From Ichthyophis bannanicus (lineage: Eukaryota; Chordata; Amphibia; Gymnophiona; Ichthyophiidae), in the NCBI GenBank assembly GCA_033557465.1, contig CM066035.1:904053309-904117308 (forward strand): a stretch of DNA of 64,000 nucleotides. Direction: 5' to 3'. The translations under genes were made by a program, and so were the position numbers. Under the pieces are notes generated by a model, which saw nothing but the letters and a program-made list of their open reading frames with translations, did no database searches and was not told the DNA's origin. Positions 22,224 through 32,640 of this stretch are shown here, one piece after another (the first letter of the stretch is position 1; each line of letters starts with the position of its first letter).

Positions 22224-22832
22224 GACAGCAACTGACGAGGGTCCAACATGGGCACGAGTGTGTGTCCCACAGTGTCACAGGGGATATCACCCAGCAGGTA
22301 CCCCCAAGGGCACATAACATTGACAGGTGGTGCTGGGGGGAAGCGCGCATGTCCATGTAGGCACCTACCCAAGAACCCACACCATAGGCAGCTGCCTACC
22401 GGCACACTGGATGGCCTGGGATTGTGTACCACCAGCACCACTGGCATAAGGGCATGTCAGCATGGAAGAGGAGGGGAACTGGTGGTGGAGGGGGCAGTGG
22501 CATCTGCCCACAGCAGACCAAGGCCAAGCCCCGTTTAGGTGGGTGCTGTGCACTGCAACAGACAAGGTCTGTCGGACGAACAGTCATGGTATCCCCAGGG
22601 AATAGTCTGCCCCTGTGGCAACAGTTTGATGCAGTACACACAGCCAGTGTGTTCAGGGGCAGAACGTCACAAGTTCAAGTTCCAGCTGTGGCTCCTGCCA
22701 ACCCTGTCCCCATATTTTACCCAGTACTAAATCATGGTAATAAAGACGGAACCTTTATTGCAGATAAAATAAACAGGCCTGAAACGCCTATATTTTACCC
22801 TACAGAGCACAGACACCATAAACATGTGCAAT

Positions 22833-23040
22833 CCCTAGAGCAGTTTCCCAACTGCAGTCCTGGAGGGACAAACACCATTCAGGTTTCATGCTGTCCCTAA
22901 TAAATATGCCTGTGCTGCATTTGTATGCACCACCCCATTGTATGCAAATGTATCTCATGCATATTCATTAGGGACAGCATGAAAACCTGAACAGTGTTTG
23001 GCCCACGAGAACCGGAGTTGGGAACCTCTGCCCTAGAACA
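22833..23040. repeat. Foldback repeat (gcatattcattaggga family) inside copy A
   Basis: Left arm ccctagagcagtttcccaactgcagtcctgg... with ggtttcatgctgtccctaataaatatgc is mirrored by gcatattcattagggacagcatgaaaacc ... gttgggaacctctgccctag. The arms are about 85 bases. The same palindrome is at 35560-35766 and 50075-50280, and relatives are at 47870-48355 and at the right end of the window. Confidence 0.75.
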
Positions 23041-23205
23041 GAGGCCAACAGGGGTACAAACACCCACACCCACAGGCTCCACTATCCAACGCCTCATGGA
23101 GAGTCAGGCTGTTGGGCCCTGTGTGGAGCAGAATCTCCCAATACTGGCACCTCCATACCTTAGCAATGCCGTCCTAAACTTGGGAACATGTTCCACATAT
23201 ATCAA

Positions 23206-23285
23206 AAGGTTGCTATGATTAATGTCAGATAACAAATCCTAAGTTAAACATGATTTGTTGATAGAGATTCATCATAGCAACCTTT
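23206..23285. repeat. Stem-loop conserved in all three Harbinger-like copies
   Basis: aaaggttgctatgattaatg ... acaaatc pairs with gatttgttgatag ... catcatagcaaccttt, giving arms of about 33 bases around a short loop. The same stem-loop is found at 35936-36016 (copy B) and 50451-50530 (copy C). Confidence 0.72.
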
Positions 23286-23559
23286 CTGATTTCTGTGGAG
23301 TGTGTTTCAGTTATTGATTCTGACAGTGTTTACCACCCCAGGGAGTGACCCCCAACAGTATTGTGTACCATAGCCATGCCTGCACTGTGCCCAGGACTAG
23401 TGTGGCGGCCAGGGCTGCCACAAACCTCTATATTTGCACAATGCTGGCATAGGTGTGGGAGTCTGTATATGTCTATCCAGTGTGTTGTGGCTGCCCACAC
23501 TGCCTGCACTGTTTCCAGTGTTAGCCTGCGATGTGCATAATGAGGAGCAAGGAACTGTG

Positions 23560-25010
23560 GGTATTTTATTTATTTGTGTGCTTTTCTATACCGCCTCTTC
23601 CAGAGATCAGGGGCGGTTTACAAGGAACTTAAAACAACAATATAGCAATAACAGTGCAATATTGCATTACATTAAACATTAGGTGAACATAACAGTGCAA
23701 TATTGCATTACATTAAAGATTAGGTGAACATAAAACTAGATTACATAAGAACTAGGTTACATGGAAAACAATGTGTGGGTTATTAATATAAAAGGAAACA
23801 TAAAACTATGTTACAAAGAACCAAAAAGTAGCTTTACATGGTTAGCAAGAGATTATAATAGTTATTTGCGATCATAAGTACAGTGTTGGGAGTAGACTAA
23901 CATGGGTGGATATGAAAATGGAATTATGTGGGGTAGACTAGTGTTTGGTTTGTTGCATGTTTTTGTGTAGTAAATTTGATTTCAGGTTGTATGTTGCTAT
24001 AGTGTTGACTAAATAGGTAGGTTTTAAGTTCCTTCCTGAAAGATGTAAGGTCTTTAATCTCTCTGAGGTATAGTGGGAGTTTATTCCATTGGCTGGGAGC
24101 ATAATATGAAAAAGCAGTGTTGGTGGTTATTTGTTTTGATTTTGTCACTGCAATGGGAATTAATAGCATGTTGAGGTTAGTTTTTCTTCTGATTCTGTTT
24201 TCTTGTGGGGTTTGGAGTAGAGTGGCCAACTGTGATGGGGCTAGGTCATTAATGAGTTTAAAAGTGGTGACAAGTGTTTTATATTGAATCCTACTATAGA
24301 TAGGAAGCCAGTGGAGAGCGTATAGGATAGGAGAGATGTGATCGAATATTTTAGCTTTTATAATGATTCGAGCAGTGACATTCTGAGCTCTTTGAAGGAT
24401 GTGTAAATTCTTTTTGGATGTTCCTTGGAGTATGCCATTGCAGAAGTCTAAATGTGGCATAATGAGAGCCTGGACAACTGTTCTGAAATCGTTGATGTCG
24501 ATGAGGGGTCTGAGTTGCTGTATGGTTCTCAGTTTGAAAAATATAGTTTTGGCAGTCTGTTTTATGTGGTTGGTCATGCTTAGGGTTTTGTTTAGTGTAA
24601 CTCCAAGGTATTTAATTTCAGACTTGACTGGGAGAGTAATGTTCATAAGGTTGATGGAAGTTGGAGGGGTGAAGGTGGTACTTCTGGTTACGAAGAGTGC
24701 TTCGGTCTTTTTGAAATTGATATCCATATGGATTGAGTGGAGCCATTTTTCAGCTTCAAAGAGGCAGGTGGCGATTTTGTTGAAATTAAGGTTAGCTATG
24801 TCTAACGGGGCGAACAGCATGATGTCGTCTGCATAGATAAAATATTTTAGATTGTGGCGTTGAAAGATTGTACAGATAGGTTGTATATAAAGGTTAAAAA
24901 GTAATGCAGAGAGTGAGGATCCTTGTGGGATACCACGTTCTTGGGGGAATGGTAGTGAGGGGGAATGGTCTAAATGGACATATTGGAAGCGATTAGAAAT
25001 GCGTACGGTA
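23560..25010 (-). mobile_element. L2-clade LINE, 5'-truncated, inserted in copy A
   Basis: Comparison with copies B and C shows extra sequence between gtgggta (ending near 23552) and tggcccgg (from 25011), so the insertion edges are clear; the flanking duplication is only about 3 bases (gta). The minus-strand 3' end carries the aggcggtatagaaaagcacacaaataaa tail. The 5' end cuts the RT palm. Confidence 0.82.
23924..25010 (-). pseudogene. L2-type reverse transcriptase, C-terminal part
   Basis: A single open frame covers RT motifs from GIPQGSSLSALLFNLYI (motif B) through YFIYADDIMLFAP (catalytic YADD) to thumb and C-terminal blocks EIKYLGVTLNKTLS, PHLDFCNGILQG, ILYALHWLPIYSRIQYK and APSQWNKLPLYLREI, which are typical of L2/CR1-group ORF2. 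The frame runs 23924-25126, but the first roughly 38 codons belong to the flanking Harbinger-like sequence. The endonuclease and N-terminal RT are absent, so it is a dead truncation, though it contains no internal stop, which suggests a young copy. Confidence 0.85.
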
Positions 25011-25451
25011 TGGCCCGGACAGGGTGGCCTGGGCAGGATGCATTTGCACAGGATATAGGGCAATGGCTGGGACATTGTAGTGCCTTGACCACCACCTGCA
25101 CAGACAGGGTGGCCACAGCATGTCATGCTGGGAGGTCACTCTCACCATGACTGAGCAGTGACCTTGGCATGGCTAGGTTCCCCCATAGTGCTATGCAGCA
25201 TTTCTCTCAAGTGATATTTATGGGTTTTCTTTTTTTGGGGCTCAATCACTGACATACTTGCTTGGTGTGTTTGCTTACATTCCATTTTTGGGTGCACACA
25301 GTTTCTCCAGGAACATGTGCTATGTACTAGCTAGCAGACTGTCTGCAATTAGCATGTGTATGGCTGGAACACCTTGCAGGGTGCAGTGGGGGGAGACTGT
25401 GCCCTCTGCTGGTGAATGTCAGATAGTGGTGGGGGGGGGGGGGCAGCTGAG

Positions 25452-25822
25452 CAATGTTCCCTCTAATTTTCTGTAGGCTGTGTGCGCATAAAATATCAGC
25501 TGTGTGCAGCTTTTGAAGGAAGGTTAAATTTTTGTGCACCACATAACGACACTCGGAGTTATATACTTTAAAATTTGACTACATGTCAGAATACAGTATG
25601 TACACCACTTTGATTTTAATCAAATTAAATGAAAATAGACGATTATTAAATGAAACGGGAAATTTCTAGTAATTACAATCATAACTTTTAAATTTTAAGA
25701 TGTCTGTGTTGTTTTCTATCAGAATCAGAGCCGTAATTTTTGTGCGCTCTGTTGTAAAGTATGTGCGCTCGCTCAGCGAAGTGTGTGCGCACGCACACAT
25801 GCACAGCTTAGAGGGAACAGTG
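25452..25822. mobile_element. hAT MITE with perfect 8-bp target duplication, inside copy A
   Basis: The ends caatgttccctctaa and ttagagggaacagtg are inverted repeats. Direct repeats CAGCTGAG flank it at 25444-25451 and 25823-25830. The interior has the tgtgcgca / tgcgcaca pair usual in this type of element. Copy B lacks it, confirming the insertion. Confidence 0.88.
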
Positions 25823-26287
25823 CAGCTGAGCTTCTCCAGCGTTCTGCCTGTCTGCCATTGCCTTATGTGATGCGTACAGTCTGCAGTGACTGCCCTGTAG
25901 GGTGCCTGTTCCCAGCAGGACTGGGGTTGATGGTCCCCTCTACTGCCACCATTGCAGAGATGTACAATGTGGATCTGTTGGTGGGAGATCTTGTTCCCCA
26001 CCCTAAGCCACAGAGGGCGGGTTGGGTGGTGCTACATCATCTGCTTTTGGGTCCAAACACCCCCCTTCACCTATAACATGTAACCATGGCACCCACACAG
26101 GATATGCACTGTTCTGGGTGCATCATAGTCCACAAGGGCTAGATGTGACTGCGAAATACAGACAGACACAGATGTATCCTAGGTGTGTCTACAAGGACTA
26201 CCTATCACACACTGGCACTGATGGGGACCTGCAGTATAGCCTATCTCAGTCAAGCCAGGTGCTGCGGACCTGGTGCTGGGTGCTCCA

Positions 26288-26490
26288 TGTTTATTTTTAT
26301 TTATTTTATTTATTAACTTCTCTTATATACCGCACTATTGTCATCAGCGCGGTTTACATGAAACAAACATATACATACAGATATCTGTTATGCATTTTAC
26401 AAATAACAGGGGTTGTAGAACTTGGAATAAAGAAGGTAAGCTATATCAACTAGGAAAACTATCTACAGTAATCTAAATGCATTGGTTACC
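26288..26490 (-). repeat. LINE 3' tail inserted in copy A
   Basis: On the minus strand it ends with ccgcgctgatgacaatagtgcggtatataagag and an (AAATAA)n tail. Copies B and C are uninterrupted at this point (ctccacctcaccctcaggg), so the edges are supported by comparison. Confidence 0.72.
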
Positions 26491-26754
26491 CTCAGGGTGA
26501 GCACAGTGCTGCACAATGTCACGGTCTGTAGCTACTCTGTGCCAGTAACACACACAGTCAGTTCCCCCTACCAGGCCTAGGTGCTGTGGGGGTGCATACT
26601 CCATCTTGTGATCAGCTGTAGACTGCTGATCTGCATGTGCAGTGCATCATGGGTACGGGTGGGTTTACCCTATCCTGGTAACCACAGCAGACAGTTTGTG
26701 TGGTGACCTGCAGTCTTTCTGTAGCCAGCCAGCAGTGTGGTAGTAGCTGTAGAG

Positions 26755-27150
26755 ATGTAGCCTACTGGTTGCTTCAATGACTGTGGAGGCAGAGGTCATG
26801 GGTTTGATCCCACAGTGGTGTAATCTAAAATGGCTGTCTGAGGTGCTTTCTTTTAATTTAAATCAGTGCTGCCAGCAGAAACACCCTCACAGTGCTGTAG
26901 CCTAAGGTGCCTCATAGGCGCCCTATAGGGCACATTATAGGGTGCCTTGGCAGACAGGGCATTTTATAATGTGACCTATGGGGCGCCTTATGAGGCACCT
27001 TAGGTTACAGCACTGTGAGTATGCTTTTGCTGGCAGCACTGATTTAAATTAAAAGAAAATGCCTCAGACAGCCATTTTAGATTACACCACTGCAGGATTG
27101 AACCCATGATCTCTGCCTCCACAGTCATTGCAGTAACAGTGGGCTACATC
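26755..27150. repeat. About 400-bp palindrome with tRNA-like arm ends, copy A
   Basis: Arms of about 190 bases: gatgtagcctactggttgc ... ggtcatgggtttgatccc ... aaatcagtgctgccagcag ... cctaaggtgcctcat pairs with the mirrored sequence to 27150. The outer arm segments resemble A and B boxes of a tRNA-type promoter, facing each other. The same structure is at 59315-59770; copy B has a rearranged centre. Confidence 0.75.
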
Positions 27151-28324
27151 GCTACAGCTTCTAGCACTGCGCTGGCATGTACTTAGGGTTAACGCACATT
27201 AACATGCCATGGCGCCCACTATCGCGCGATACATATTCTTGCTACCTTAGGACTGGAACGCCCACTCCTTATATGGCATTCTTCACATTATCGCTGCAAC
27301 TAGTGCCGGTAACATTAGGACGGTTTAGTAAACATACCCCATAGTGTTGTACATGTGAGTGAGAGGACTGAGGTATGAGAGTCAAGGATCGGAATGGGAA
27401 AGGCAAGGGTGAGTGAGAGGATCAAAAAAGTTGGTTAAGAAAAAGCTAAAATGGCCAATTGCAAAGGTTAAAAGTTTACATCAGGCTTGTTTAAAAATAC
27501 TATTTTGGAAGTCCAGACCAAATGTATTCCATGTCTTAAAAAAGGTGGAAGGAAGACCAAACGACTGCCAGCATGGTTTAAAGGTGAGGTCAGAGAGGCT
27601 GTTATAGCCAAAAAAGCATCTTTCAGAAAGTGGTATAATGAGCTAAATGATGAAAACAGGAAACAACACAAGTACTGGCAAGTCAGATGCAAGACATCGA
27701 TACTGTAAGGCAGGCAAAGAGGGAATTTGAAAAGATGTTTGCTGTGGAAGCAAAAACTTATATTAAAAACTTTTTCAAGAATATTTGTTGCAAAATAAAC
27801 TGTGAGAGAATCGTTTGGACCACTAGATGATAGAGGGTTAAAAGGAGTACTAAGGGAAGATGAGACCATAGTGGAGAAAATGAATAAATTCTATGCTTTG
27901 GTCTTTACTGAAGAATACGTAGGGAAGTTACCCATGTCAGAAATGATATTTAAAGGTGATGTATTGGAGGAATTGAAACAAATCTTGATAAACCTGGAAG
28001 ATGTAGTAAAACAATTTGATAAACTAAAGAGTAACAAATCACCTGGACCAGATGGTATACATCTCAGGGTGCTGAAAGCTCTCAAAATGAGATTGCAGAC
28101 ACAGTAATCAGTGAACTATCATTAAAATCAACTGTACTACCTAAACCTGAATGTAACATCAATTTTTAAAAAGGGTTCCAGGGGTGAGCCAGGCAACTAC
28201 AGACCAATGAGTTTAACATCAGTACCACGCAAACTGGTAGAAACCATTATAAAGAACAAAATTACTGAAGATACAGATAGTCATTGTTTAATAGAAAAAG
28301 CCAACATGGATTAGCCAATGAAAA

Positions 28325-29345
28325 TAAGAACATAAGATATGCCATACTGGGTCAGACCAAGGTCCATCAAGCCCAGTATCCTGTTTCCAACAGTGGCCAA
28401 TCTAGGTCATACGTACCTAGCAGTTTCTCCAAAAGACACAGGTTCCGCAGTGCTTGTACTGGGTCAAGCATTGATATCTTGGGTCCCTTCTTAATAATGG
28501 TTTATGGACCTTTCCTCCAGGAACTTGTCCAAACCTTTTTTAAACCCAGCTATACTAACAGCCTTTACTACATTCTCTGGTAATAAATTCCAGAGTTTGA
28601 TTACACGTTGAGTGAAAAAATATTTTCTTTTATTAGTCTTAAATAGTTTACCCTGTAGCTTCATTGCATGTCCCCTAGACTTTCTATATTCTGATAACGT
28701 AAACAATCGATCTACGTTTACCCGTCCCACTCCGTTCATTAATTTATAGACTTCTATCATATCTCCCCTCAGCCATCTCTTTTCCAGGTTAAAGAGCCCT
28801 AACCTTTTTAGCCTTTTTACCATTTTGGTGGCTCTTCTCTGAACCTTTTCTAATAACGCTATATCCTTTTTAAGATACGGCGACCAGAACTGCACACAAT
28901 ATTCAAGGTGCGGTCTCACCATGGAATGATATAGAGGCATTATAATATCTTTTGTTTTATTTTCCATTCCTTTCCTTATGATACCTAGCATTTTATTTGC
29001 TCTCTTGGCTGCCGCTGCACACTGGGCCGAGGATTTTAACATGTTATCCACAATGACGCCTAAATCTTTTTCCTGGGTGGTGGTTCCTAATGTGGAACCT
29101 TGCAGCGTGTAACTATAGTTTGGGTTGTTCTTCCCTAGGTGCATAACTTTGCACTTGTCCACATTAAATTTCATCTGCCATTTTGATGCCCAGTCTTCCA
29201 ATTTATCAAGATCCTCTTGCAATTTTCCACAATCAACTTGGGTTTTAACAACTTTAAATAGTTTTGTGTCATCTGCAAATTTGATAACCTCACTCGTTAT
29301 TCCACTTTCCAGGTCATTTATGAATATGTCAAAAATCTTGTCTCA
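28325..29345 (-). mobile_element. CR1 LINE fragment, reverse orientation, inserted in the plus-strand CR1
   Basis: The 3' end is aagaacataagatatgccatactgggtcagacc (plus-strand view). The minus strand encodes 243 uninterrupted codons of CR1 RT C-terminus (29222-28491): KWQMKFNVDKCKVMHLGKNN, EKDLGVIVDNML, PHLEYCVQFWSPYLKKD, ENVVKAVSIAGFKKGLDKFL. It is 5'-truncated at about 29345 within the RT palm. The intact frame suggests it is younger than its host CR1. Confidence 0.85.
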
Positions 29346-29675
29346 CTAATCTGAAGGCATGAATGAACAGGTAGATAAAGGTGAGCTAGTTGATAACAGT
29401 ATATCTGGGTTTTTAGAAAGCCTTTGACATGATCCCACATGAAAGACTCCTGAAGAAATTAAAAAGTTATGGGATAGGAGGCAGTATACTATTGTGGATT
29501 GGGAACTGGTTAAAAGAAAAAAGAGAGTAGGGCTAAATGGCCAATTTCTCAATGGAGTGGTCCAACTAAAGGAGCAATTGTCACGTGAACTACTCAGGAA
29601 ACCAGTCTGTGCATGGTAAAAAGGAACTTTATTTGGAGAGACGTACAGGGGTACCAGGGAGAAAGGCAACTGCTG

Positions 29676-29723
29676 AATACCCAACACAGGCCGTGTTTCA
29701 ACTACGCCTTCTTCAGGGGTATT
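29676..29723 (-). ncRNA. Hammerhead ribozyme motif (type I, minimal), left arm
   Basis: Minus strand: stem I AATACCC, core CTGAAGA, stem II GGC-GTA-GTT (two G-U pairs), GAAA, stem III CAC-loop GGCCT-GTG, TT at the cleavage position, then GGGTATT, which closes stem I perfectly over seven pairs. All conserved core bases (CUGANGA and GAAA) are present. The short stem III is typical of Penelope-type hammerheads. The predicted cut falls between 29683 and 29682. Confidence 0.68.
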
Positions 29724-30740
29724 TCGGCTTAAGAACACTAAAAACAGCATAAAAACAACATAAAAATTCAAGCCATCTATAATTAACATAAAACAACCAA
29801 AAAGAAACATAAAGCAATAAAGAATGTTCATATAAAATCACATCAACATAAAATAATAAAATGAATAAATAATTAAATAATCAGAAAACAAAGGTTTATA
29901 AGATAAAGAGACAAAACCTCTAAAAATAGTATATCACTTCAGTGATGTGTTAAAATTAGGGCTTGTGACACATATAAATAAAAAAAAATCTCACAAACCA
30001 TTAAAGAATTCTCCCTCTAATGACAATCCTCCTGTGGTATCTGATAAAACCGAAGGGAGAGGAGAAACACCACAATTAACAACAAATCTAATAAGAGAAA
30101 ACAAATCATGTAAATGTGAAACAAAAGTTAAATAAGGAAGCAGGAGTGTAGACAGAAGATACACTTATTTGCAAACATGTCCAAAAATTACACCCATTGT
30201 TATGAAAAAAAGATCTAAGTGGACAGTGGGACAATGCACCTGAATAAATTGCATGAAAGGGAAAACAGGCAGCCCATTCTTTAAATGCGGACAATAATTT
30301 TCTAGTCAGCATGTATAACGATGGTATACCTTCCAAATTCTACTCACCCTACAAAATGTACTTAAAAGGGACACTGTAAAAAATCTATTCTTTAAATTAA
30401 GCTACCTCCTATTCAAAAGCAGGTTGCTGTGTGTAGTCCTATTAAGAGAGGCTGAAGAAAGAAAATAAATGAAATTAAGGAAACTCACTATGCGTTACTC
30501 AAAGGACGTGGGGAACATTAAGTGCTATACCATTTAAAATGTCGAGACTGAACATAATGCCCAAAAAAGGGAGCATATATAAACAATTCTGTGTCTTTCT
30601 CAAGGTTTCCAAAGTAGAATAGCAGTTACTGTCTTGCCTTAGACTCGGTAGGTCTGCCGATTTTAAAAAAACGCCCGCTGCTGCACTGTGGACTAACTTA
30701 TTATGTTGTTGTTATGCTGTTTTTAGTGTTCTTAAGCCAA

Positions 30741-30788
30741 AATACCCCTGAAGAAGGCACAGCCGAAACACGGCCTGTGTTGGATGTT
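30741..30788 (+). ncRNA. Hammerhead ribozyme motif (type I, minimal), right arm
   Basis: Plus strand: stem I AATACCC, core CTGAAGA (30748-30754), stem II GGC-ACA-GCC (perfect), GAAA (30765-30768), stem III CAC/GTG with loop GGCCT, TT at the cleavage position (30780-30781), then GGATGTT, which closes stem I with one mismatch and one G-U pair. It is the inverted sister of the copy at 29676-29723; changes in the two copies fall mainly in loops or keep pairing. Confidence 0.68.
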
Positions 30789-31118
30789 CGGCAGTTGCCT
30801 TTCTCCCTGGTACCCCTGTATGTCTTTTCAAATAAAGTTCCTTTTTACCACGCATAGACTGGTATCCAAATTTCTCAATGGAGAAAGGTGGAATACCCAG
30901 GAATCTGTGCTGGGCCCACTGCTTTTTAACATATTCATAAATGACCAGAAAATGAGAACAACTGAAGTGATCAAATTTGCAGATGACACAAAATTATTCA
31001 AAGTTGTAAAAACACAAGAGGACTCTGAAAAATTGCAAGAGGACCTTGACAAATTGGGAGATTGGGCATCCAAATGTCAGATGAAATAACTGTGGACAAG
31101 TGCAAAGTTATGCACTTA

Positions 31119-31618
31119 CAGAGTCATTCCGAGGCGCGAATAGCGGGGATGGATGTCCAATGTCAGCCCTGTACGTCCAGGGCTGGCGGCCTGAACAAGG
31201 ATATTATTCCACCTCTGAGGTGGAATAAGTTCCCCTAGTCGGCGGGGGATGGCCAGCCTGGGGCACAGAAAGGCGGGAGGGGCAAAAGAGATTCCCCGCA
31301 GCCCAACTCTGATTTTGGGAGACCAGATTGGGGGTCAGGCTGCAGGGAATGAAGCATTTGTTCCGGCGGCTGGGGATCGCGGCTCCTGAATGGAGCCGTG
31401 GAGCCATGGCAACTGGACGCCATGGCACTACGGCTCCATTCGGGAGCCCTGACTGAGTTAGCCGGGGAAGGCCTGTACGTGCAGGCCAACCAGAATTGGG
31501 GTCCTGGCCTTCACGTACAGGCCTGGATCCCGCGGGGCTAGACGTGCCCTGCGGGATCAGAATCCTGGCTCACTCTGTGAGTACAGAGAGCCGGTATGTC
31601 CAAAACAGAATCAGGCCA
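31119..31618. mobile_element. 500-bp GC-rich foldback insert with TTA duplication
   Basis: It interrupts the CR1 sequence gcacttagggaag; TTA is repeated at 31116-31118 and 31619-31621. The interior contains nested inverted repeats: ggctcctgaatggagccgtg / cactacggctccattcggga (about 31379-31446), and ggcctgtacgtgcaggcc-type arms near 31165 and 31475-31525. The 3-base TTA duplication suggests a Harbinger-type MITE, although the ends are not of the GGG type. Confidence 0.6.
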
Positions 31619-31912
31619 TTAGGGAAGAACAATCCATATTATGGTTACATGATGCAAGATTCCACATTAGGAAGCACCACCTAGGAAAAAGATTTAGGCA
31701 TCATTGTGGATAACATGTTGAAACCCTCCGCCCAGTTGAAACCCTCCGCCCAGCGGCCAAGAGAGCAAATAGAATGCTAGGTATAATAAGGAAAGGAATG
31801 GAAAATAAAACAAAGGATATTATAATGCCTCTGTATCACTCCATGGTACCACCACACCTTGAATATTGTGCGCTGTTTTGGTCGCTGTATCTTAAAAAGG
31901 ATATAGTGGAAT

Positions 31913-32175
31913 TAGTACTTCAGGCCGGAAGGTCGGGGGTTCAAATCCCACTAGAGGACAGCAACCTTGGGCCGGAAGGACTGGGGTTTCTAGTCCCACA
32001 GGTGCTCCTTGTGGTCTTGGGCAAGCCACTTAACCCTCCATAGCCCATGCTCCCTGTAAAATAGTTCTCTCCAAGTTATAATGCCCTGTTCAATGTAATT
32101 TCAGTTTGTTCAATGTAAACCACACTGATGCAGAATAGCGCAGTATATAAGAGAATGTAAATAAATAAATAGTAA
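31913..32175 (+). mobile_element. tRNA-derived SINE, 5'-truncated
   Basis: It begins at tacttcaggccggaagg (B-box region), ends in gcgcagtatataagagaatgtaaataaataaatag, and is nearly identical to 9840-10090. It is inserted in the CR1 between gatatagtggaattag and taaaagtacagagaag. Confidence 0.85.
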
Positions 32176-32640
32176 AAGTACAGAGAAGAGCAACCAAAAT
32201 GGTAAAGGGGATGGAATGATACCGCTATGAGGAAAGGCATAAAAGATTAGGGCTCTTCAGCTTGGAAAAGAGACAGGTGAAGGAAGATATGATAGAGGCT
32301 ATTAAAGAACGAGTGGAGTAGAATGGGTAAACGTAGATCAGTTCTTTACTGTTTTAAAAAATAGAAAGACTAGGGGGCATGCACTGAAGCTACAATGTAG
32401 CACATTTAAAAATAATTCATTGTCGGAGGATGTAGTAAAAGCTATTAGTTTAGCCAGGTTTAAAAGAGGGTTGGATAAGTTCCTGGAGGAAAAGTCCTTA
32501 TTAAAGTGGACTAGGGGAAATCCACTACTTAGCCCTGGGATAAGCAGCATGGAACCAGTACTTGGCCACTGTTGGAAACAGGATACTGGGCTTGATGGAC
32601 GTTTAGTTTGATCCAGTATGGCATATCTTATGTTCTTATG

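Larger units (their letters stand above)
21456..27340. mobile_element. Large Harbinger-like non-autonomous element, copy A
   Basis: Terminal inverted repeats of about 27 bases: ggggtatgtttactaaatcg at the left; the reverse complement of the right end begins ggggtatgtttactaaaccg. Flanked by ATA at 21453-21455 and 27341-27343. Ends of the GGG..TGTTTACTAA type and a 3-base AT-rich duplication fit PIF/Harbinger. No DDE transposase or Myb-like gene is recognisable. Without its insertions (LINE 23560-25010, hAT 25452-25822, tail 26288-26490) it is about 3.9 kb. Copies B (34205-38670) and C (48957-59955) share most of the interior at high identity. Confidence 0.72.
29558..30868. mobile_element. Penelope-like element, short, with inverted terminal repeats
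   Basis: Flanked by 15-base direct repeats aatttctcaatggag (29543-29557 and 30869-30883), a length typical of target-primed insertion. The arms 29601-29763 and 30701-30863 are inverted copies of about 160 bases. Each holds a hammerhead-ribozyme motif, known from the pLTRs of Penelope-like retroelements. The roughly 940-base interior (29764-30700) is AT-rich and shows no RT or GIY-YIG domain, so this is a non-autonomous or deleted copy. Retrozyme-like elements are an alternative class. Confidence 0.65.
27350..32640 (+). mobile_element. CR1 LINE (plus strand) broken by four nested insertions
   Basis: Collinear CR1 pieces: 27415-28320 (PKKASFRKWYNE-type linker, NKSPGPDGIHLRVL, NYRPMSLTSV), 29346-29557 (KAFDMIPHERLL-type motif A in shifted frames), 30869-31118 ([14 protein letters not shown] and FADDTKLFK with the catalytic Asp pair), 31619-31912 and 32176-32640 (thumb, C-terminus, and the CR1 3' end gatccagtatggcatatcttatgttcttatg). 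The interruptions are a reversed CR1, a Penelope-like element, a 500-bp GC-rich insert and a SINE. Many stops; inactive. Confidence 0.8.

Noticed and set aside
22009..22641. Pro/Cys-rich minus-strand frames in Harbinger-like copy A
   Set aside because: The frames are not preserved equally in copies B and C, and no Harbinger transposase motifs (DDE) are present.
26755..27150. tRNA gene pair
   Set aside because: The box-like segments lack a full cloverleaf and recur only within the repeat. They are treated as part of a palindrome.
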